This document shows positions 7,045 through 14,383 of a DNA stretch of 41,023 nt, one piece after another. The stretch is taken from NCBI GenBank assembly GCA_964383505.1, contig CAYLHB010000006.1, positions 1 through 41,023 on the forward strand, written 5' to 3'. Every line of letters starts with the position of its first letter. Position 1 is the first letter of the stretch. Made by a program: the position numbers and the translations under genes. The notes under the pieces are model-generated. The model made no database searches and had not been told where the DNA came from. It worked only from the letters and a program-made list of their open reading frames with translations. The DNA comes from CAYLHB01 sp964383505 (GTDB lineage Bacteria; Patescibacteriota; Minisyncoccia; Phycocordibacterales; UBA12088).

Positions 7045-7581
7045 CTATCGCTCCCGCAAGGGTACTCCCATGTGCCGGAAAAACGCTTCCGCCTCCTCAC
7101 GACTTCCAGCCGACGTGACGAGTGTGATTGCAAAACCAAAGATGTCCTTCTGCTCCTCATCCGAGGTCTCGGGAAAAATCGTGTGCTCGGTGATGCCGAT
7201 GGTGAGGTTGCCGAGCTCGTCAATCGCCGTGGGCTTGAGGCCTCGAAAGTCGCGCATGCGCGGGAGTGCGATGTGCACGAGCTTCTCGAAAAAATCACGC
7301 ATCTTGTCCCCACGCAGGGTGATTTGGTAGCCCACCACATCCCCCTCGCGAATTTTGAACGACGCGATGGATTTCTTCGCCCCACGGGGAGCCGCCTTTT
7401 GGCCGGTGATTTTTGCGAGACGATCCTGAATGAGCTCGATTTTCTTAGGATCGGAGATTTTACCCACACCAGTTGAGATCACAATCTTCTGGAGGGTGGG
7501 GGCCTGCATGGTGTTCTTGTAGCCGAATCGCTCTTTGAGCGCTCCGTATACCGCTTTCTTTCTTTCATTGAAGGTGGTCAT
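7045..7581 (-). CDS. rplE: Ribosomal protein uL5
   Basis: 178-residue 5S rRNA-binding protein. PTLQKIVISTGVG, KSIASFKIREGDVVGYQITL, RDFRGLKPTAIDELGNLTIG and the ending REEAEAFFRHMGVPL are canonical. CACACCACC fills the whole 9-nt gap after rplX, directly before the ATG. No Shine-Dalgarno. Confidence 0.97.
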   Translation of the reverse strand: MTTFNERKKAVYGALKERFGYKNTMQAPTLQKIVISTGVGKISDPKKIELIQDRLAKITGQKAAPRGAKKSIASFKIREGDVVGYQITLRGDKMRDFFEKLVHIALPRMRDFRGLKPTAIDELGNLTIGITEHTIFPETSDEEQKDIFGFAITLVTSAGSREEAEAFFRHMGVPLRER

Positions 7582-7590
7582 GGTGGTGTG

Positions 7591-7905
7591 TTATGAGAGC
7601 TTGGTGCCACTCTTTTTTGCGATACGGACGAGCTTACCTTTTTGGTCGAGTGTCTTTCCCACGCGGGTGGGCTTGCCGCTCTTCGGATCTACCAGCATCA
7701 CGTTCGATACGTGGAGCGGCGCCGACACCTTCACGATGCCACCACCCTGCTTGGTTTGCTTGTTGGTCTTAAGGTGGCGCGTCTTTTGGTTGAGGCCCTC
7801 CACCACCACCATACTCTCGCGCGGGAGCGCACGCACCACCTTGCCGGTTTTGCCTCGGTCTTTGCCCGCTACCACTATGACGTTGTCTCCTTTTTTGATG
7901 CGCAT
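7591..7905 (-). CDS. rplX: Ribosomal protein uL24
   Basis: 104-residue assembly-initiator protein with an N-terminal KOW motif (KKGDNVIVVAGKDRGKTGKV) and VVEGLNQKTRHLK. The length is normal. A TATACT hexamer only 4 nt before the ATG resembles the -10 boxes elsewhere, but the spacing is shorter. Confidence 0.96.
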   Translation of the reverse strand: MRIKKGDNVIVVAGKDRGKTGKVVRALPRESMVVVEGLNQKTRHLKTNKQTKQGGGIVKVSAPLHVSNVMLVDPKSGKPTRVGKTLDQKGKLVRIAKKSGTKLS

Positions 7906-7909
7906 AAAA

Positions 7910-7915
7910 AGTATA
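7910..7915 (-). promoter_or_regulatory. Possible -10 box before rplX
   Basis: TATACT lies 4 nt before the rplX ATG inside the 18-nt rplN-rplX gap. There is no clear -35. It could be a secondary promoter or chance. Confidence 0.25.
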
Positions 7916-7923
7916 TAAACGTG

Positions 7924-8295
7924 CTACACCACCTCGGGTGCGAGCGATGCGATTTTTTGGTACCCTTTCTCCGCGAGTTCGCGGGGGATGGGACCGAAAA
8001 TGCGATTTGCCTTGGGCTCCTTCTTTCCCTTATCCACAATCACGACCGCGTTGTCGTCGAAGCGCACGTAGGAACCGTCCTTTCGACGAAACGGCTGGGT
8101 CTGGCGCACCACGACCGCTTGGAGCACCTCCTTCTTCTTCACCATCTTGCGTGGCTCTGCCACCTGCACCGAGAGCACCACGAGGTCCCCGATACGCGCG
8201 TAGTGGCGCTTGCTTCCACCGAGCACCTTGAAGACACGTCCGATCTTTGCACCGGTGTTGTCCGCAATCTTTACGATGGAGCGTGGCTGTATCAT
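7924..8295 (-). CDS. rplN: Ribosomal protein uL14
   Basis: 123-residue intersubunit-bridge protein. It has MIQPRSIVKIADNTGAKIGR at the start, FDDNAVVIVDKGKKEPKANR and the IFGPIPREL block near the end. Gap to rpsQ is 7 nt (TTCCACC) directly before the ATG. Confidence 0.97.
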   Translation of the reverse strand: MIQPRSIVKIADNTGAKIGRVFKVLGGSKRHYARIGDLVVLSVQVAEPRKMVKKKEVLQAVVVRQTQPFRRKDGSYVRFDDNAVVIVDKGKKEPKANRIFGPIPRELAEKGYQKIASLAPEVV

Positions 8296-8302
8296 GGTGG
8301 AA

Positions 8303-8563
8303 CTACACTATTTTGAAATGCTTCGTCTTGCTTATGGGCCTGCACTCGCGTATCTCAACCTTGTCACCCTCCGCTTTGGTGTTGCCCGGGTCATGCGCGT
8401 GGTAGCGCTTCACACTGCGAATGAACTTACGGTACTTGGGGTGTGCAACAAAGCGTGTCACTGCAACGACCGCGGTGTCCTTCATCTTTGCGGACACGAC
8501 CGTTCCCACGAGCGTCTTGCCGCCCTTTGCTTCCTTCTTCTGTTGTGTTGAGGTTGTGGTCAT
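8303..8563 (-). CDS. rpsQ: Ribosomal protein uS17
   Basis: 86-residue OB-fold 16S-binding protein. LVGTVVSAKMKDTAVVAVTR, YHAHDPGNTKAEGDKVEIRE and CRPISKTKHF match the family. The start context is AAACC-ATG without a Shine-Dalgarno. Confidence 0.96.
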   Translation of the reverse strand: MTTTSTQQKKEAKGGKTLVGTVVSAKMKDTAVVAVTRFVAHPKYRKFIRSVKRYHAHDPGNTKAEGDKVEIRECRPISKTKHFKIV

Positions 8564-8581
8564 GGTTTCGTGTGTCAGCCG

Positions 8582-8785
8582 TTACTTAGCTTCCGCATTG
8601 CGCCGCGCGGTCGTCTCCGTGAGAATCCGTGCAATGTCCTTTTTCAGACTCGCCCCCTCCTTGGTATTCTTCACGCGACTGCCTGTTGCACTGAAGCGGA
8701 ACTCGCGGAGCGCCACACGTTTCTCCTCAAGGAGCTTCGCGAGGTCCGCATCATTCTTTTTTTTGAGTTCTTCTTTGTGCTTCAT
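8582..8785 (-). CDS. rpmC: Ribosomal protein uL29
   Basis: 67-residue two-helix protein at the polypeptide exit. It has the Lys/Glu-rich first helix, then EKRVALREFRFSATGSRVKN and the second helix KKDIARILTETTARR. It lies 40 nt after rplP and 18 nt before rpsQ. Confidence 0.95.
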   Translation of the reverse strand: MKHKEELKKKNDADLAKLLEEKRVALREFRFSATGSRVKNTKEGASLKKDIARILTETTARRNAEAK

Positions 8786-8825
8786 AGGGGTTGTGGTATA
8801 TCACGTTTCCGATTACGGAGCAACG

Positions 8826-9242
8826 CTAGCGCACGACGAACCGGGTCTTCACCGGAAGCTTCGCGCCCGCTTTGCGTAGGGCCTCGCGCGCCACCGCCTC
8901 GGTGGTACCATCCACCTCAAAGAGCACGCGACCAGGAAGTACGGGCGCCTCGTAGTGATCGACATCGCCCTTACCCTTTCCCATACCCACCTCTGCGGCC
9001 TTCTGTGTGTAGGGGCGGTCGGGGAAAATACGAATCCAGGTGCGACCGTTTTTGCCAAGTGCACGGCTTATCGTACGGCGAGCCGCCTCGATTTGGTTAC
9101 TCGTGAGGCGACCCCGCTCAAGGGTCTTGAGCCCATACGCTCCGAAGGAAACCTCGGTGCCACGCGTCGCATTGTGGCGGTACTGGATGCCGTCACGACC
9201 CCTGTGCCACTTTCGATATTTAACTTTTTTAGGAAACAGCAT
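8826..9242 (-). CDS. rplP: Ribosomal protein uL16
   Basis: 138-residue protein at the A-site tRNA elbow. MLFPKKVKYRKWHRGR, RTWIRIFPDRPYTQKAAEVG, MGKGKGDVDHYEAPVLPGRV and the final basic strand are canonical. The 9-nt spacer after rpsC is CCAACCACC, with no Shine-Dalgarno. Confidence 0.97.
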   Translation of the reverse strand: MLFPKKVKYRKWHRGRDGIQYRHNATRGTEVSFGAYGLKTLERGRLTSNQIEAARRTISRALGKNGRTWIRIFPDRPYTQKAAEVGMGKGKGDVDHYEAPVLPGRVLFEVDGTTEAVAREALRKAGAKLPVKTRFVVR

Positions 9243-9251
9243 GGTGGTTGG

Positions 9252-9932
9252 TTAGCGCTTTTGCGCAGTATCACTCTCGAACACCTCACCCTTGTAGATC
9301 CACACCTTTACCCCGACGAGACCGGAGTACGGCATGTACGCCTCCGCACGGGCAAAGTCTACATCGGCGCGCAGGGTCTGGAGCGGCACGCGACCTTTCT
9401 TGATCTCCTCGCTTCTCGCCATCTCACTCCCACCCACGCGGCCCGCGATGCCGATGCGCACCCCCTTCACCTCACGGTTCGCCATCACCTTGTCCACCGA
9501 TTGTTTGAGCACACGGCGAAACGGCATACGCTTCTCGAGGCCCTCGGCCACCATTTCGGCCACTATCTGTGCGCTCGTCTCGGGGCTCTTCACCTCCTCG
9601 ATGTCGAGCTTGAGCTCGGGGAGCTCGGAGAGCTTCATGCGCATAAGCTTACTCTGAAGCTCTTTGCGCACCTTCGCGACACCCTCGCCGGACCGGCCAA
9701 TAATGAGACCCGGGCGCGCGGTGCGTACGATGATGCGAAGCACGTTGTTGTGGCGCTCTATCTCAATCGAGTCGACGAACATGCCCTTCAAACGCTTCTT
9801 GAGGAACTCACGGAGGAGCGTGTCGGTGCGAAGGTACTCGCGGTACTTCTTATCGTCGCGGACAAACCAGCGACTCTTCCAGTCGCGGAGGATGCCGAGG
9901 CGATGTGCGTAAGGATGTACTACGTGGGTCAT
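9252..9932 (-). CDS. rpsC: Ribosomal protein uS3
   Basis: 226-residue protein at the mRNA entry site. It has the N-terminal HPYAHRLGILRDWKSRWF, the KH-domain loop RPGLIIGRSGEGV and the C-terminal RVGGSEMARSEEIKKGRVPL, then YMPYSGLVGVKVWIYKGE. The ATG at 9932 (MTHVVHP) was chosen over an in-frame Met 15 codons upstream because of the family start. It is 37 nt from rplV. Confidence 0.97.
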   Translation of the reverse strand: MTHVVHPYAHRLGILRDWKSRWFVRDDKKYREYLRTDTLLREFLKKRLKGMFVDSIEIERHNNVLRIIVRTARPGLIIGRSGEGVAKVRKELQSKLMRMKLSELPELKLDIEEVKSPETSAQIVAEMVAEGLEKRMPFRRVLKQSVDKVMANREVKGVRIGIAGRVGGSEMARSEEIKKGRVPLQTLRADVDFARAEAYMPYSGLVGVKVWIYKGEVFESDTAQKR

Positions 9933-9969
9933 AGGTAAAGCAACATGCAAAAATAAAATATCAAAAAAA

Positions 9970-10440
9970 TTACTCAATGGTTCTCTTTGTCGCGCGCGGA
10001 TTTACAGTTTTTCGTGCTGACTTCATTTCTTCGGAATCAGTCTTTTGTGCCACCACTTCGCTCGAAGCTTTCTTCGCCTTCGCTTTTGGCTCTACCGATT
10101 CATTCGCTCCCGCTCGCTCGCGGAGCGTGAGCTTCACGTGACTGCTCTCTTTGTTGATGGGCGCGGCGCGACCATGTGCGCGGGGCATAAAACGCACGAA
10201 AGTCCTCCCCTTGTCCACAGTGATGCTCGCAACCTCAAGGTCCGCTTCCGTGAGCGTGCTCTTGGTCTGGCGCGCGTTTGCTACCGCGCTCTTCAAGAGC
10301 TTCATCATGGGGAGCGCCGCTTTTTTCGGCATGAAGGAAAGGTTGTCGAGCGCCTGCGCGACATTCTTACCACGCAAAGTGTCCGCGACGACGCGAACCT
10401 TGCGAGGTGCCTGACGATGGTTGGTGAGAGACGCTTTCAT
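9970..10440 (-). CDS. rplV: Ribosomal protein uL22 with charged C-terminal tail
   Basis: Exit-tunnel protein. The core (residues 1 to about 112) has NHRQAPRKVRVVADTLRGK, the beta-hairpin region and FMPRAHGRAAPI. A Lys/Glu/Ser-rich tail of roughly 40 residues follows, bringing the total to 156; many bacterial L22 proteins end near 110-115. GAACCACC precedes the ATG directly. Confidence 0.96.
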   Translation of the reverse strand: MKASLTNHRQAPRKVRVVADTLRGKNVAQALDNLSFMPKKAALPMMKLLKSAVANARQTKSTLTEADLEVASITVDKGRTFVRFMPRAHGRAAPINKESSHVKLTLRERAGANESVEPKAKAKKASSEVVAQKTDSEEMKSARKTVNPRATKRTIE

Positions 10441-10452
10441 GGTGGTTCGATA

Positions 10453-10806
10453 CTACTTCTTCTTACCCACCGGAGCCGCGGCTGCCGTCTTTGCGGCCTT
10501 TGCCGCCGCTATTTCGGCGTCCTTCTTCTTCTGTTCAAGCTCCTTCTGGATCTTTCCTCCGTGGCGTATGAACTTCGTGGTGGGTGAGAACTCGCCGAGC
10601 TTGTGCCCTACCATTTCCTCGGTGGCGAGCACCTCGATGTGGTTCTTGCCGTTGTGCACGCCGAAAGTGAAGCCCACCATTTCGGGCGAAATGGTGCATG
10701 CGCGCGACCACGTCTTAATGACCCCCGTGTCCTGGGGCCGTTTTCCTACAATTTTCTTGAGAACCCTCGGGTCAACGTAAGGTCCCTTTTTGAGCGACCG
10801 ACTCAT
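10453..10806 (-). CDS. rpsS: Ribosomal protein uS19 with Ala/Lys tail
   Basis: 117-residue small-subunit head protein. MSRSLKKGPYVDPRVLKKI fixes the start at 10806. ISPEMVGFTFGVHNGKNHIE and MVGHKLGEFSPTTKF are canonical. Beyond residue 92 comes an Ala/Lys-rich tail. This is the first gene of the cluster: no rplB or other S10-end genes lie upstream, where a glycosyltransferase is found. A consensus promoter and a 5' hairpin precede it. Confidence 0.97.
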   Translation of the reverse strand: MSRSLKKGPYVDPRVLKKIVGKRPQDTGVIKTWSRACTISPEMVGFTFGVHNGKNHIEVLATEEMVGHKLGEFSPTTKFIRHGGKIQKELEQKKKDAEIAAAKAAKTAAAAPVGKKK

Positions 10807-10818
10807 AGTGTAAACAAA

Positions 10819-10836
10819 ACGCTCGCCAACGAGCGT
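10819..10836 (-). promoter_or_regulatory. Hairpin at the 5' end of the ribosomal cluster mRNA
   Basis: A perfect 7-bp stem ACGCTCG/CGAGCGT with a TTGG loop, followed leftward by TTTTGTTTACACT and the rpsS ATG. The start site predicted from the promoter falls at the first stem base. It could protect the 5' end, act as a weak attenuator or be a protein site. Confidence 0.55.
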
Positions 10837-10842
10837 GCGCGT

Positions 10843-10871
10843 ATGGTACGCGAATACGCAGAAACTGTCAA
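10843..10871 (-). promoter_or_regulatory. Sigma70-type promoter of the ribosomal protein cluster
   Basis: A perfect -35 TTGACA (10866-10871), a 17-nt spacer and the -10 TACCAT (10843-10848), in the gap after the glycosyltransferase stop. Confidence 0.7.
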
Positions 10872-10882
10872 ATATACCCGCT

Positions 10883-12094
10883 TCACACCTTCCCGAACAC
10901 CCTCGCAAACACCCTCTCCCGCATATCCTTGGCAATGAGATCCCAGTCGTACTTCTCAAACGCAAATTTTTTTGCAGTTTGCACCACCTCGCGCACTTTC
11001 TCCGGCCTCGCAAGAATATCCCTAACCGCATCCGCGATATCTTCCGGCGTATCCTTTCGCACCGCCCAGCCGGTGGTGGGTTTGTCGGGATTCTTTTTCT
11101 CATCGAAGAGCAAGTCAGCAATGCCGCCCTCCTGGGTCGCAATGACGGGAAGCTCTGCCGCCATCGCCTCGACGAAGGAATTGCCCATACCTTCACTGCG
11201 CGAGGGGCGTATAAAAATGTCACACGCTTTGAGCGCACGCGGCATGTCGGCGTGCCCTATCTGCCCTTCGAAACGCACCCTTCCCTCAACCCCAACTTCA
11301 CGTGCGAGCAGTTTCAATTTCTCCTCATCGGGACCAATGCCGTACACCACGAACTTCACGCTCGTGGGAAGATGCGGGAGAGCGCGAATGACGTCATCAA
11401 TCGCGTTCTTGTGTACCAGTCGCGAGGTGGTCACAAGCACAGTGTCCCCCTCACGCCTGCCGATGCGCGCGCGCTCTTTTTCGAGCTCGTCGTGGGGAAT
11501 CTCACGCGAGAAGTGCTTCGTGTTGACCGCATTGGGTACGACCTCAATAGGGCACGTGGCACCCATCCGCTTCGCCCACTGCGCAAGGAAAGTGGATATG
11601 GTCTGAATGACCGCCGCGCGCGTGAATGCCCTTTTGAAGAGTGGCCACACCGGCCGCGCGAGCCGCTCAATGTACTCCGGTGGGTCACCCTCTTGAAGGG
11701 TCTGTACGAACGGCACACCTGTGAGCTGGTGGAAGAGTGTAACTGGCACCCCGCAGGAGTGCGCCATCATCGCCCATGCGACATCGTACCGGTATTTGCG
11801 ATGGAGCCACAGTGCGACGAGGGGGGCGTAGAATTGGTAAAGGTGCTTGTTGAGGTGGAGTGGCAAGCGTTTGAGGTCAACCATGGTGGGGTTTGTGCGT
11901 ACGGGCCCTATGCGATGCACGAGGATATTTCCCACCCGCTCCACTCGCGGGAGTGTTGCATCGAACCGCAGGCACACCATATGGAACTCGATGTCATCAC
12001 GCGGGATGCGATCGGTGATTTCCTTGATGGCCACCTCCGCACCCCCGACATGCTTGGGGTAGTACGCGAGGGAGAATATGAGAATCTTTTTCAC
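10883..12094 (-). CDS. GT4-family glycosyltransferase
   Basis: A 403-residue retaining GT-B glycosyltransferase that would add a sugar from a nucleotide donor to a glycan or lipid. The N-terminal half opens with ILIFSLAYYPKHVGGAEVAI. The C-terminal Rossmann half holds VLVTTSRLVHKNAIDDVIRA and the donor-site segment RPSRSEGMGNSFVEAM, with the EX7E pair characteristic of GT4 (GT1-like Pfam) enzymes. No membrane segment. The start is GTG at 12094, with TAGTAT 6 nt upstream, suggesting a leaderless mRNA. No terminator separates it from the ribosomal cluster, but that cluster has its own promoter. Confidence 0.9.
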   Translation of the reverse strand: MKKILIFSLAYYPKHVGGAEVAIKEITDRIPRDDIEFHMVCLRFDATLPRVERVGNILVHRIGPVRTNPTMVDLKRLPLHLNKHLYQFYAPLVALWLHRKYRYDVAWAMMAHSCGVPVTLFHQLTGVPFVQTLQEGDPPEYIERLARPVWPLFKRAFTRAAVIQTISTFLAQWAKRMGATCPIEVVPNAVNTKHFSREIPHDELEKERARIGRREGDTVLVTTSRLVHKNAIDDVIRALPHLPTSVKFVVYGIGPDEEKLKLLAREVGVEGRVRFEGQIGHADMPRALKACDIFIRPSRSEGMGNSFVEAMAAELPVIATQEGGIADLLFDEKKNPDKPTTGWAVRKDTPEDIADAVRDILARPEKVREVVQTAKKFAFEKYDWDLIAKDMRERVFARVFGKV

Positions 12095-12100
12095 ATGGTA

Positions 12101-12106
12101 ATACTA
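12101..12106 (-). promoter_or_regulatory. -10 box, leaderless GT4 gene
   Basis: TAGTAT exactly 6 nt before the GTG at 12094. Confidence 0.5.
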
Positions 12107-12142
12107 GCGTACTTGTAAAAAATTTTCGATAATTCCGACCCA

Positions 12143-12182
12143 TAAAAATACTTGGTCCCTTTAAATTTAAAGGGACTGAGTA
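12143..12182 (-). terminator. Terminator formed by a long palindrome after yciB
   Basis: GTCCCTTTAAA is followed immediately by its complement (12155-12176), a perfect 22-bp palindrome. With two wobble pairs and four more pairs the RNA stem spans 12149-12182. Leftward it is followed by TATTTTTA. It lies next to the yciB stop codon. Confidence 0.7.
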
Positions 12183-12184
12183 CC

Positions 12185-12754
12185 CTATCTGCGCACACGG
12201 AGGCCCCAATGGTTCGACTCGTCCGGAATACGGTACCGCATCGAGACTGTGAACTGGTAGCACCCGAAAAGGAGGATGCCTATGGTGGAGAGTAGCTTGT
12301 ACGTCACCCACACGTCGGTGGAATACATGAGGCGGAAGTACTCGTTGCCGAGTGCCACGACGACGAGGAGCACACCCCACCGCCCCGTAAGGATGAGCCA
12401 CGCGCGGTCGGTAATCGCAAACACTCGACCGAAGAGGGGCTTGAGGAGCGGGTACCCTCGCCACCAGCTTGTGAGGAGCACGAGGCCGAACAGTCCCTCC
12501 ACAAGCGTATCCGATACCTGAAAGTACACCGCGTCACCGGTTGCGAGCGTGGCCCCGGCAAACAGTATGACCGCAACCGTGCTCCCGAGCGCGAAGCGCG
12601 GAACGGTTCGCTTCATGAGGAGTGTGAGCATGAGGAGAAGCCCGAGTGTGGCCACCATTCCCACCATCGCTTCCATGAAGCCGAGCGTTCGCTCCAACAC
12701 AAAAAATACGATGAGCGGCAAAAGCTCCTCAAGCGCACCGAGTATCCAGTACAT
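12185..12754 (-). CDS. yciB: YciB/IspZ-like septation-associated membrane protein
   Basis: A 189-residue integral membrane protein with about five to six hydrophobic segments. The pattern PLLKPLFGRVFAITDRAWLI, then LTGRWG and ALGNEYFRLMYSTDVWVTYK, matches the YciB (inner membrane-spanning, intracellular septation protein A) family. There it is known to influence envelope integrity and cell length in proteobacteria. The family match is by remembered motif spacing. TATACT lies 6 nt before the ATG and a strong terminator follows, so it is probably monocistronic. Confidence 0.75.
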   Translation of the reverse strand: MYWILGALEELLPLIVFFVLERTLGFMEAMVGMVATLGLLLMLTLLMKRTVPRFALGSTVAVILFAGATLATGDAVYFQVSDTLVEGLFGLVLLTSWWRGYPLLKPLFGRVFAITDRAWLILTGRWGVLLVVVALGNEYFRLMYSTDVWVTYKLLSTIGILLFGCYQFTVSMRYRIPDESNHWGLRVRR

Positions 12755-12760
12755 GCGTAC

Positions 12761-12766
12761 AGTATA
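12761..12766 (-). promoter_or_regulatory. -10 box, leaderless yciB
   Basis: TATACT exactly 6 nt before the ATG at 12754. Confidence 0.55.
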
Positions 12767-12812
12767 CCTTGGGGGGTTATGATTATATCTATAGAGAGGG
12801 CAAGGTCATCTA

Positions 12813-14363
12813 CTACCTCGGCCTCGCGAGCTTCTTCCCTTTTTTATTGAGCGCATCCGCGTAGCTTAGCGCGACGCGGCGGGCAAAGCTCGACGCGTCA
12901 CCCCCGCGCGCCATGGCAGTGTCAAGATTTTTGAGGAGCGGCGAGGTGCCTATTTTTGAGAGCTTGGAAACGTACGCCCCCGCGCTCACTTTGAGCACAA
13001 GGCGCGAGAGTAGGGAGAGATGCGCAGGACGCTTGCCCGCCACCTCGCGATCATCGAGCGTCACGAAAAAGATTGAGCCGGGGTGGGTGAGCCGATAGAG
13101 CGCTCCCGCGAGTCCCGCATAGCTCGCCATCACCGACCATACAAACACATAGCGCTCACGGCGCGCGAGGGACATACCCTTGAGGAGACCAAGGAGAGGA
13201 AGGAGATACTTGTCGAGACGAAACCCAAAACCCACACGATATACGGTAACATTCCCGTACTCCTCTTGTGCGGCGCGACCCCATGCGAACCGTGTGGTCA
13301 CGATATCGAAACGCGTCTCGGGCATAGATCCTGCGAGATCACGGAGCGCTTCCTCCGCGGAACCAACGTCCGGCAGGTATGTCGTTGCAAACACGAGCAC
13401 TCGCCGCTCGGGCCTCTTGAGAGTTTTGAAGTATTCGATTGTCTTTAGGAGCCCCTCCTCAAGGGTCACGCGCGGCTCCCAGTTGAGCTCTTTCTTTGCG
13501 AGTGAAATGTCCGGACAGCGCCGCTTTGGGTCGTCGGTCGCTTCCCGATCGAACACGATCTTCGAGCGCGAACCGGTGAGTGCAATGACCTTGTCTGCGA
13601 GCGCGCGCATGGTAATCTCCCCGGGATTACCGAGGTTGACCGGCCCAATGAAACTTTCGTGTCCAAGCATCGCATCAATGCCTCGTACGAGATCGTCAAT
13701 GTACTGGAAGCTCCGCTTATTGCTCCCATCTCCGTATATCACAAGGTCTTTTCCATCAAGCGCTCGCAGGATGAAATTGGTCACCGCGCGCCCGTCGTTC
13801 GGGTCCATGTTTGGGCCGTAGGTGTTGAAGATGCGAATGATCCTCACCCGCACCCCATGCTCGCGGTGGTAGTCCATGCAGAGCGTCTCCGCGCTCCTTT
13901 TTCCCTCGTCGTAGCACGCGCGGGGCCCGAGAGAATTCACGTTGCCACGGTACGACTCCCTTTGTGGCACCTCGAGCGGGTCGCCGTATATTTCCGACGT
14001 TGACGCTTGGAGGAATAGCGCGCCTTTCTTTTTCGCAAGCTCGAGCAAGTTGATGACTCCCATGGTGTTGGTCTGCATGGTGTGCACCGGGTTCCACTGG
14101 TAGCTCGTGTAGGAGCCCGCGCACGCAAAGTTAAGTATCCAGTCAAGTTTCTCCGAAACACAGAGCGGCTCAATGATGTCACGACGAATGAATCGGAACA
14201 TCGGGTGGGTGAGCGCCTCGGTGAGATTCTTCGTGTCGCCGGTCGTCTGCAAATTGTCTACCCCGATGACGCGGTGCCCCTCCTCGAGGTACTTACACAC
14301 GAGGTGTGAGCCTATGAATCCAGCCGCGCCAGTGATGAGAATGGTTCTTGTTTTCGGCTCCAT
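12813..14363 (-). CDS. SDR sugar epimerase/decarboxylase fused to half a glycosyltransferase
   Basis: A 516-residue two-part protein. Residues 1-314 are an extended SDR of the UDP-glucuronate decarboxylase/dTDP-glucose dehydratase type. They carry the NAD motif TGAAGFIGSH (11-20), STSEIYG with the catalytic Ser/Thr (121-127), Tyr151 and Lys155 (CYDEGKR), and RIFNTYGPNM. Residues from about 320 restart with RRVLVFATTYLPDVGSAEEA, which resembles the start of a GT-B acceptor domain. The part continues for about 195 residues but lacks the second Rossmann half and the EX7E donor motif. A bifunctional sugar-modifying protein or a fusion with a relict transferase are both possible. TATAGT lies 6 nt before the ATG. 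Confidence 0.85.
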   Translation of the reverse strand: MEPKTRTILITGAAGFIGSHLVCKYLEEGHRVIGVDNLQTTGDTKNLTEALTHPMFRFIRRDIIEPLCVSEKLDWILNFACAGSYTSYQWNPVHTMQTNTMGVINLLELAKKKGALFLQASTSEIYGDPLEVPQRESYRGNVNSLGPRACYDEGKRSAETLCMDYHREHGVRVRIIRIFNTYGPNMDPNDGRAVTNFILRALDGKDLVIYGDGSNKRSFQYIDDLVRGIDAMLGHESFIGPVNLGNPGEITMRALADKVIALTGSRSKIVFDREATDDPKRRCPDISLAKKELNWEPRVTLEEGLLKTIEYFKTLKRPERRVLVFATTYLPDVGSAEEALRDLAGSMPETRFDIVTTRFAWGRAAQEEYGNVTVYRVGFGFRLDKYLLPLLGLLKGMSLARRERYVFVWSVMASYAGLAGALYRLTHPGSIFFVTLDDREVAGKRPAHLSLLSRLVLKVSAGAYVSKLSKIGTSPLLKNLDTAMARGGDASSFARRVALSYADALNKKGKKLARPR

Positions 14364-14369
14364 CGGGTG

Positions 14370-14375
14370 ACTATA
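14370..14375 (-). promoter_or_regulatory. -10 box, leaderless SDR-GT gene
   Basis: TATAGT exactly 6 nt before the ATG at 14363, in the 20-nt gap after the lamin-tail gene. Confidence 0.55.
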
Positions 14376-14383
14376 GCAAGACG

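Noticed and set aside
10835..12118. 427-codon frame opposite the GT4 glycosyltransferase
   Set aside because: The leftward frame has a clear GT4 family match, a start box and motifs. The opposite frame resembles nothing and lacks a start signal.
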